A stretch of DNA of 10,321 nucleotides from Deltaproteobacteria bacterium (GTDB lineage: Bacteria > Desulfobacterota > Syntrophia > Syntrophales > UBA2210): the NCBI GenBank assembly GCA_030603465.1, contig JAUVXT010000082.1, positions 1-10,321 of the forward strand, written 5' to 3'. Under the pieces are notes generated by a model. It searched no databases, was not told the DNA's origin, and saw nothing but the letters and a program-made list of their open reading frames with translations. The translations under genes were made by a program, and so were the position numbers. Below, piece by piece: positions 1-5,000 of the stretch (the first letter of the stretch is position 1; every line of letters begins with the position of its first letter).

Positions 1-2
1 TC

Positions 3-77
3 GATGTCAAAGAGCAGAAACTAAAACTCTTCCTGGACAAAAAACAGGTAGAGGAATTCGATTACAAACTGCGATAA
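3..77 (+). CDS. C-terminal end of an upstream gene (partial, unidentified)
   Basis: An open frame enters the window at its left edge and stops at TAA 75-77, leaving 24 codons that end in ...EEFDYKLR. Its composition (Lys, Glu, Asp, Leu, Phe; very polar) looks like a real protein tail, and the other forward frames read less naturally. A strong hairpin begins 4 nt after the stop and the next gene has its own ribosome binding site at 161-169, which fits a gene end here. The tail is too short to assign a family or function. The frame could be chance, so confidence is moderate. Confidence 0.45.
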   Translation, partial: DVKEQKLKLFLDKKQVEEFDYKLR

Positions 78-81
78 ATCA

Positions 82-139
82 GTTGAGTGTCAGCGATGTC
101 CTGGCACGTAAAATCGTTATCGATGTCGTGGCACTCAAC
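82..139 (+). other. Long stem-loop between the upstream gene and the MBL hydrolase gene
   Basis: GTTGAGTGTCA (82-92) pairs with TGGCACTCAAC (129-139): ten Watson-Crick pairs and one G-U pair. After a single-base bulge at G93 the stem continues with C94-G128, G95-C127 and A96-T126. The arms and loop also hold a 14-bp direct repeat with one mismatch, CGATGTC(C/G)TGGCAC, at 94-107 and 121-134. No T-run follows the right arm, so it is not a standard intrinsic terminator. It could stabilise the 3' end of the upstream mRNA, act as a 5'-leader structure for the hydrolase, or, through the direct repeat, be a regulator binding site. Confidence 0.55.
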
Positions 140-176
140 AAGTAACTATTACCATTTTAGAAAGAAGGGTTTATGT

Positions 177-1154
177 ATGATTGAAGAAATTGCCGATTCC
201 TTTTTCAGGGTTGAAATTCCGCTTCCTAAAAATCCGCTGAGATCGCTCAACTCCTATGTCATCAAGTCACAGGACAGGCATCTGATTATAGATACGGGCT
301 TCGATCTGCCGGAATGTTTCGACGCCATGAAAGAGGGGCTCAAGAGGCTGGATGTCCGACTTGAAGAGTCGGACTTTTTCATTACCCACATGCATTCCGA
401 TCATGCAGGACTCGTTACGCGGCTCATTACCGATACCAGCAGGGTCTATTTCAACAAGACGGATGCCGCGGTCCTGACGAACCTCAATGTCCAGAAGGAA
501 TTAAACTCATTCATCCGGATGAGCGGTTTGACCGATGACGTTGTAGATGCAATGATCCGCATAAGATCACGCTTCAGATATAACATCAATGCGTGGATTA
601 ACAAGGTAATCTTCGTAAAGGCAGGCGACATGCTCCAGGCCGGAGATTATACATTTCGCTGCATCGAAACGCCAGGTCATACGATGGGGCACACATGCCT
701 CTACGAGCCGGACAGAAAGATTCTGATTTCAGGTGATCACATTCTCTATGACATAACTCCCAACATTACCTGCTGGACAGATAGTGAAAACAGGCTGAAA
801 GAATATATTGCAAGTCTTGACAGGGTCTACGATATGGATGTCGATCTAGTTCTGCCCGGGCACAGGAGCGTTTTCACCGACTTTAAGGGGCGGATCACAG
901 AGCTTAAAAGGCATCACGAAAAACGAGCGTCCGACGTCGCCTTCATTCTTGAAGATGGACCACAGAACGTTGCCCAGGTTGCCGCGAAAATGAAATGGGA
1001 GATCAAATGCGAATCATGGGAATCCTTTCCCGTGGCACAAAAATGGTTCGCAACGGGAGAGGCAATGGCGCACCTCAGATATCTGGAAGAAGAAGGAACA
1101 GTTGCCGTTAAAAGATCTAACGGCAGTCTACTCTTTGATCTGGCTGATAGATAG
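177..1154 (+). CDS. Metallo-beta-lactamase-fold hydrolase with C-terminal winged helix (LACTB2-like)
   Basis: A 325-residue soluble metal-dependent hydrolase. The zinc ligands are visible: HMHSDH at residues 71-76, His168 in TPGHTMGH, Asp187 in SGDHIL and His229 in LPGHR. That is the complete two-metal set of the fold. Residues about 255-320 (ending in a FATGEAMAHLRYLEEEG segment) match the beta-lactamase-associated winged-helix domain typical of LACTB2-like proteins. Homologues hydrolyse diverse esters, thioesters or nucleic acids, so the substrate cannot be read from sequence; glyoxalase II-like thioesterase activity is one possibility. I chose ATG 177 because AAAGAAGGG (161-169) lies 7 nt upstream and the fold begins there. 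An in-frame ATG at 87 would add 30 residues read straight through the hairpin. The gene converges on the flavoprotein gene, 49 bp away. No signal peptide is seen. Confidence 0.87.
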   Translation: MIEEIADSFFRVEIPLPKNPLRSLNSYVIKSQDRHLIIDTGFDLPECFDAMKEGLKRLDVRLEESDFFITHMHSDHAGLVTRLITDTSRVYFNKTDAAVLTNLNVQKELNSFIRMSGLTDDVVDAMIRIRSRFRYNINAWINKVIFVKAGDMLQAGDYTFRCIETPGHTMGHTCLYEPDRKILISGDHILYDITPNITCWTDSENRLKEYIASLDRVYDMDVDLVLPGHRSVFTDFKGRITELKRHHEKRASDVAFILEDGPQNVAQVAAKMKWEIKCESWESFPVAQKWFATGEAMAHLRYLEEEGTVAVKRSNGSLLFDLADR

Positions 1155-1203
1155 AGACACGCGGCGCCAAAATGACCCCGCAGCATCAACTTAATCCCGC
1201 TGT

Positions 1204-2904
1204 TTATTTTTCACGGTCATAGGGCCATGCCGCAACGCCCCCTTCCAGAACCCTTATATTTTTCCAACCCTCCGCCCGCATGACGAGGGCGGACTCATAG
1301 GCCCTGAGTGATGTAACGCAGTAACAGATAATTTCCCCTGTCTTATCATGAGGAAGCTTATCGAGATTCTCCCGCAGCATCGTATTGGGAATCAAAACCT
1401 CTCCGATACCCAGGCGTATTTCCTTGTGCTCGTTAGGACCCCTCACATCGACTATGAAGGGCCTTTCACCTTTGTCAAGTTTCTCTTTTACATCGACAGA
1501 AGAGATACCATCCATCCTCCCCTTTATCTTATTCTGCATCACATGTGCAGCCGCGATAAAATGGTCGATGGCCAAGGAAAAGGGGGGCGCATAGGGAAGA
1601 TCACAATTGATCAGGTCTTCAACTGTGTGGCCTGCCATAAGCGCCATTGCCCACTGGGCAATCTGTTTGCCCACATTGCCGGGTCCGACACACTGTGCCC
1701 CCAGTATCCTGCCGCTTTTTCTGTCGGCAACTATCTTGGTGACCAGAAGCAGGCCGCCCATAAAGCCGAGCTTATCGGGACTTGCGCTGATGACCGTTAT
1801 AATATCCCGAAAACCAAGCTGTCTGGCCGCCAACTCGGAGAGCCCCGTCGATCCTGCCGCATAATCGAAAATCTTGCATATTCCCGTCTGGAGCGTTCCC
1901 GGAAATGTAATAATATTTTCCGTTGCCGCATTTTCTCCGGCCACGCGCCCCTGCAGATTGGCAAGATCTCCCAGCGGTGCCAGGACCTTTTTGCCGGATA
2001 TTATATTATAAGTTTCGATGCAGTCTCCCACGGCATAGATATCGGGATCGGAAGTCTGCATGTACTTATCAACTTCAATTCCACCAGTTTCCCCCATCCT
2101 TAACCCAGCCTCTTCCGCGAGTTTGGTGTTGGGATCTACACCGATCGCCACAACCGCCAGCTCGCAGGGTAATTCCGTTCCGTCCTGAAGTTTTACGCCC
2201 GTAAGCCTGCCGTTAGTTCCGAGGAATTCTGCTATCCTGTTTCCCGTAATAACATTTGCCGGCTGGGATTTGACATGATTTTCCACGAGTTTGGCCATTT
2301 CCCAGTCGAGAAATGTCAGGAGCTGCGGAAGGAGTTCTACGACCGTTATTTCAATGCCCGCTCTCTGGAGCGCTTCGCATGTTTCAATACCGATAAGGCC
2401 TCCACCGATTACCACCGCTGCCTTTATCTTCTTTTCATCACATATCTTCCGGAGATAATCGGCATCTTTCATCGACTGTAACGTGGTTATGCCGTCAAGA
2501 CCGGCGCCGGGAATGGGAGGCATCTTTGGTGTTGCGCCGGTCGCGATGATAAGTTTGTCGTATTCCAGTTCACCTGTTTCACCGGTGATCAGATTCTCAT
2601 AAGATACCCTTTTCTTTTTCCTGTCGATCGCGGTGACTTCCGTGCTTGTCCTCGCGTCAACCCCTTTGGAATTGAGAAAATACTGCGGATCCCTTACTGT
2701 TCCTGTCGTTGTTACTATAAGCATATTGCGGTCATTGAAATAACCGCCGACGTAGTAGGGATATCCACAGGAAGCCATAGACAGATCGGGGTCTTTTTGG
2801 AGTATTATTACCTCGGCGTTATAATCGATCCGTTTTGCCTTGGCTGCCGATTTTGGTCCCGCGGCAGATCCCCCTATTACGATAATTCTTTTTTTTCGTG
2901 ACAT
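1204..2904 (-). CDS. CoA-disulfide/persulfide reductase-like flavoprotein with C-terminal rhodanese domain
   Basis: A 566-residue cytoplasmic FAD- and NAD(P)H-dependent oxidoreductase of the pyridine nucleotide-disulfide family. The FAD-binding motif is VIGGSAAGP (residues 9-17). The active-site cysteine is Cys46 in SMASCGYPYY, the CoA-disulfide reductase signature. The NAD(P)H motif is GGGLIG (167-172) and the second FAD motif is YAVGDC (290-295). DLPYAPPFS lies in the dimerisation domain. Residues about 470-566 form a rhodanese domain whose catalytic Cys529 sits in a C-x4-R loop (CVTSLR). Characterised relatives with this architecture reduce CoA disulfides, CoA persulfides or polysulfide, with the rhodanese cysteine presenting the persulfide to the flavin-site cysteine; that activity is inferred here. 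ATG 2904 is preceded by AAAGGAGA at good spacing. An in-frame start at 2949 would add 15 unrelated residues. The gene is transcribed divergently from the garR-like gene. Confidence 0.88.
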   Translation of the reverse strand: MSRKKRIIVIGGSAAGPKSAAKAKRIDYNAEVIILQKDPDLSMASCGYPYYVGGYFNDRNMLIVTTTGTVRDPQYFLNSKGVDARTSTEVTAIDRKKKRVSYENLITGETGELEYDKLIIATGATPKMPPIPGAGLDGITTLQSMKDADYLRKICDEKKIKAAVVIGGGLIGIETCEALQRAGIEITVVELLPQLLTFLDWEMAKLVENHVKSQPANVITGNRIAEFLGTNGRLTGVKLQDGTELPCELAVVAIGVDPNTKLAEEAGLRMGETGGIEVDKYMQTSDPDIYAVGDCIETYNIISGKKVLAPLGDLANLQGRVAGENAATENIITFPGTLQTGICKIFDYAAGSTGLSELAARQLGFRDIITVISASPDKLGFMGGLLLVTKIVADRKSGRILGAQCVGPGNVGKQIAQWAMALMAGHTVEDLINCDLPYAPPFSLAIDHFIAAAHVMQNKIKGRMDGISSVDVKEKLDKGERPFIVDVRGPNEHKEIRLGIGEVLIPNTMLRENLDKLPHDKTGEIICYCVTSLRAYESALVMRAEGWKNIRVLEGGVAAWPYDREK

Positions 2905-2959
2905 TTGCAAATCTCCTTTCCTATTGGAAAATGAAATGACGGGGCTCATTGACTTTGTT

Positions 2960-2988
2960 ATTATAATAATCGGCAGAATTCATTGATT
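2960..2988 (-). promoter_or_regulatory. Possible sigma-70 promoter for the flavoprotein gene
   Basis: On the minus strand a perfect TATAAT occupies 2965 down to 2960, about 55 nt before the ATG at 2904. The hexamer 17 nt upstream (AATCAA, 2988-2983) is a weak -35 match. The area is AT-rich, so the -10 match could be chance. Confidence 0.35.
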
Positions 2989-3235
2989 GTCCTGCCCTCG
3001 CAGATGTGCCGCAAATTATTATGAAACAGAATTTTTTGCAACCAAAAAGGAGAATGCCTTCTTCTTGTCCTAAAATTTTTCGCGCCGATTCTTTGACCGT
3101 CTCATAAAACCCCAAACGAAGAAATAATTGTAACCGTTGGCTGAATATGCTACTAATTCCACTGATGGTTGAGCCCGCTGTTGGTTTTTTTGTTGGGCAT
3201 AAAACTCATGCCAAACTAAAACTCAACTTTAAAAT

Positions 3236-3241
3236 TATAAT
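3236..3241 (+). promoter_or_regulatory. Possible -10 element of the garR-like gene
   Basis: A perfect TATAAT lies 40 nt upstream of ATG 3282, in the right orientation and at a sensible leader length. No good -35 hexamer sits 16-18 nt upstream, so if real it would probably need an activator. The imperfect inverted repeat at 3193-3215 is suitably placed for a regulator. Chance occurrence in AT-rich DNA cannot be excluded. Confidence 0.38.
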
Positions 3242-3281
3242 TTGGACAAGAGGGGAAAATAATAATAAATTAGGGGGTAAT

Positions 3282-4169
3282 ATGAAATTAGGATTTATAG
3301 GACTGGGGATTATGGGAAAGCCGATGGCCAAGAACCTGTTGAAAGCGGGTTATGAGCTGGTTGTGCATGATATGAACAGATCTGCTGTGCAGGAACTGGT
3401 GGCGATCGGGGCAGAGGAAGAGTTCTCTTCAAAGGGTGTTGCGGAAAAGACCGAAATTATTATCACCATGCTTCCCAATTCCCCGGATGTCAAAAAAGTT
3501 GTCCTGGGAAAGGATGGCGTTCTGGAAGGTGCGAAAAAGGGGACGATTCTCGTCGACATGAGTTCCATCGCCCCCCTTGTTGCCCGTGAGGTTGCTGCGG
3601 AAGCCGCGAAGAAAGGCGTGGAAATGCTGGATGCGCCGGTAAGTGGCGGTGAACCGAAGGCTATCGACGGCACAATCGCCATCATGGTGGGCGGTCCGGA
3701 AAAGATATTCAAACAGGTGGAAGATATCCTCCTCGTAATGGGATCATCTGCCGTACTCGTTGGAGATATCGGAAGCGGAAATGTGACCAAACTGGCCAAT
3801 CAGATAATCGTGGCCCTGAATATAGCCGCCATGTCTGAGGCCATGGTTCTGGCTACCAAAGCGGGGGTTGATCCGGAAAAGGTCTATCAGGCGATCCGCG
3901 GAGGCCTTGCCGGAAGCACGGTGCTGGATGCCAAAGTGCCCTTGGCGCTGGAAGGCAATTTCAAACCGGGCTTTCGCATTGAACTTCACATTAAAGATTT
4001 GATGAATGCGTTGGATACTGCCCACGCCATAGGAACCCCCCTTCTTCTGAGCAGCCAGGTCCTGGAGATCATGCAGGCTATGAAAATTGACGGGAAAGCC
4101 GGCGATGATCATGGCGGCGTAATTCAGTTTTATGAAAAGCTGTCGCAGGTTGAAGTGCGCAGGAAATAA
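3282..4169 (+). CDS. garR: 2-hydroxy-3-oxopropionate (tartronate semialdehyde) reductase
   Basis: A 295-residue NAD(P)H-dependent beta-hydroxyacid dehydrogenase that reduces tartronate semialdehyde to D-glycerate in glyoxylate/glycerate metabolism. The dinucleotide-binding motif is GLGIMG (residues 7-12), the substrate-binding motif DAPVSGG (117-123), and the catalytic lysine Lys170 in GNVTKLANQ with Asn173. From memory, stretches such as DAPVSGGEPKAIDGT, GNVTKLANQIIVALNIAAMS and YQAIRGGLAGSTVLDAK resemble enterobacterial GarR/GlxR much more closely than 3-hydroxyisobutyrate dehydrogenases, and the length fits (about 295). ATG 3282 follows TAGGGGGTAA and starts directly at the Rossmann fold; the in-frame extension to 3147 is not family-like. 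No glyoxylate carboligase or glycerate kinase gene is adjacent. A 3-hydroxyisobutyrate or succinic-semialdehyde reductase role remains possible. Confidence 0.85.
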   Translation: MKLGFIGLGIMGKPMAKNLLKAGYELVVHDMNRSAVQELVAIGAEEEFSSKGVAEKTEIIITMLPNSPDVKKVVLGKDGVLEGAKKGTILVDMSSIAPLVAREVAAEAAKKGVEMLDAPVSGGEPKAIDGTIAIMVGGPEKIFKQVEDILLVMGSSAVLVGDIGSGNVTKLANQIIVALNIAAMSEAMVLATKAGVDPEKVYQAIRGGLAGSTVLDAKVPLALEGNFKPGFRIELHIKDLMNALDTAHAIGTPLLLSSQVLEIMQAMKIDGKAGDDHGGVIQFYEKLSQVEVRRK

Positions 4170-4175
4170 TCCGCG

Positions 4176-4220
4176 GGTGTTACTGCCGGTTTCGGGTTGA
4201 GCCGTTACCGGCAGAACACC
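4176..4220 (+). terminator. Stem-loop after garR (terminator-like, no T-run)
   Basis: GGTGTTACTGCCGGT (4176-4190) pairs with ACCGGCAGAACACC (4207-4220). This gives a 14-bp GC-rich stem with one bulged A and a 16-nt loop, starting 7 nt after the garR stop. No T-tract follows. It may be an atypical terminator or a 3'-end stabiliser. Confidence 0.55.
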
Positions 4221-4233
4221 GTCACAGGAAGGA

Positions 4234-4300
4234 ATAATTTCATTATATTGTCCCCTGACCCAGCCTGCAAGGCGGGGCATGCATGACACCCACGGTCAGG
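4234..4300. repeat. Repeat-like segment with flanking inverted repeat
   Basis: A 5-bp hairpin ATAAT-ttc-ATTAT (4234-4246) is followed by TTGTCCCCTGACCC (4248-4261). CCTGACC (4254-4260) is repeated in inverted form as GGTCAGG (4294-4300). GTCAGGGGACAAT-type sequence, as read on the minus strand here, resembles dispersed repeats I associate with IS200/IS605-type or RAYT neighbourhoods in related genomes. That resemblance is from memory and unverified. No transposase gene is present. Confidence 0.3.
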
Positions 4301-4403
4301 AAACCTCTGCCAATAAGTTTTGGTATGTCCCTTAACGACCCGGCTTCGCGACAATAATCAGGGAGTTGTAAAAAAACGGCCCGCTGCCCATACTCTTTTT
4401 CGC

Positions 4404-4772
4404 CTATTTCATTTCATAGACTGCAAGCGTTTCACCGGAATCCTAGACAAGGTCGATTCCCTTTCTGTCGCAGGTGCGCCAAAAATATGAATTAACCATT
4501 CGGCGTTTGTATTCATCCTTTTTTAGACGTTCAAAGATGATGTATTTCTTCCACAATTCTCCGATATCGTTCCGTTCGGAAAGGGTATTGAAACTTCTAA
4601 TGAGGGCATTACGAATGCCGCTGTCTATAAAACAGTACCGCGCTGTTTTTGACACTTCTTTGCGGAGATTTCTGCTGAAAACTCCACGCCCGACGACTCG
4701 GCACAAAAAATCCAATAAACCATGAATTGTCAATATGTTACGGCTGTCGGCTAACAATAATTGACGGAAATG
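4404..4772 (-). pseudogene. Remnant of an AAA-ATPase/DUF4143 family gene
   Basis: The minus strand encodes the C-terminal part of a DUF4143 protein, the family with an N-terminal AAA ATPase and a nuclease-like C-terminal part (COG1373-type). Recognisable pieces in order are FRQLL, FSRNLRKEVSKTARYCFIDS, GIRNALI, NDIGELWKKYIIFERLKK and NSYFWRTCDRKGIDLV. The frame then hits TAG at 4445-4443, yet continues with family-like GETLAVYEMK before a second TAG at 4406-4404 where the family normally has Trp. Upstream it is closed by TGA at 4775-4773. The ATPase domain with Walker motifs is absent, and the FRQLL-to-FSRNLRKE stretch seems shortened. Intact members are roughly 400 residues; about 120 codons survive. 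Two stops plus the missing N-terminus make a dead gene most likely. A short expressed fragment is improbable because no start or ribosome site is visible. Confidence 0.72.
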
Positions 4773-4986
4773 TCAAATAATCAACTGAAAATCCTTCTTC
4801 TGACGTCGGGATAAAACACACTGTGAAACCGGGACAGGGCTTCAGGTTTCATTTGTCGACAACTTCGTATTGCAAAATTGTAAGATATGATGATAAAAGG
4901 TTTGCTTCCAATGGTGTTTTTTTAGGAAAATACAGATCAATACGACCACATGCTGCGTTTCTCTTATTTCGGTTTCAGAACTCATA
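4773..4986. other. Non-coding leader region before the ADP-forming synthetase gene
   Basis: No gene is supported here. Visible elements are an inverted repeat TGAAACC/GGTTTCA (4824-4830 with 4845-4851) and a perfect 10-bp palindrome TTGTCGACAA (4853-4862). TTGCAA at 4873 lies 17 nt before ATAAAA, which would be at best a poor sigma-70 promoter. The promoter of the downstream gene probably lies here, but I cannot place it with confidence. Confidence 0.4.
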
Positions 4987-4994
4987 AAAAGGAG
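4987..4994 (+). promoter_or_regulatory. Ribosome binding site that selects a TTG start
   Basis: AAAAGGAG lies 6 nt before the TTG at 5001, which is in frame with the ADP-forming synthetase. The ATG at 4996 is too close to the site and out of frame. The in-frame ATG at 4950 has no Shine-Dalgarno sequence. This makes TTG 5001 the best start. Confidence 0.7.
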
Positions 4995-5000
4995 TATGAA

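Larger units (their letters stand above)
2905..3281. other. Divergent intergenic region, AT-rich, no convincing gene
   Basis: This 377-bp spacer holds the promoters of two diverging genes. A 64-codon minus-strand frame (2921-3115) begins MGFYETVKESARKILG and reads plausibly for its first 30 codons, then becomes low-quality and runs into the flavoprotein leader. I see no clear ribosome binding site for it and know no family, so I do not call it a gene. A small inverted repeat with one mismatch (3193-3200 with 3208-3215, centred on GGCAT/ATGCC) lies just upstream of the forward -10 and could be an operator. Confidence 0.5.

Noticed and set aside
103..143. TGGCAC boxes resembling the -24 element of sigma-54 promoters
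   Set aside because: Neither TGGCAC has a GC dinucleotide at the required -12 spacing (CG or GT occur instead), and both boxes lie in the hairpin or direct repeat.
1155..1203. Bidirectional terminator between the convergent genes
   Set aside because: Only a 4-bp GCGG/CCGC pairing without a proper T-run is visible, which is too weak to call.
1348..2103. 251-codon plus-strand frame opposite the flavoprotein gene
   Set aside because: It is antisense to a gene with complete catalytic motifs, and its own translation has no domain-like features.
177..2904. MBL hydrolase plus rhodanese flavoprotein as an ETHE1-type persulfide dioxygenase pair
   Set aside because: The MBL protein carries the C-terminal winged helix of LACTB2-like hydrolases, and the two genes are convergent rather than co-transcribed, so nothing ties them into a sulfur-oxidation pair.
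2921..3115. 64-codon minus-strand frame starting MGFYETVKESARKILG, upstream of the flavoprotein gene
   Set aside because: There is no clear ribosome site and no recognised family, the second half has poor composition, and it overlaps the flavoprotein leader. It could be a repeat-derived or decayed fragment, but I cannot support a gene.
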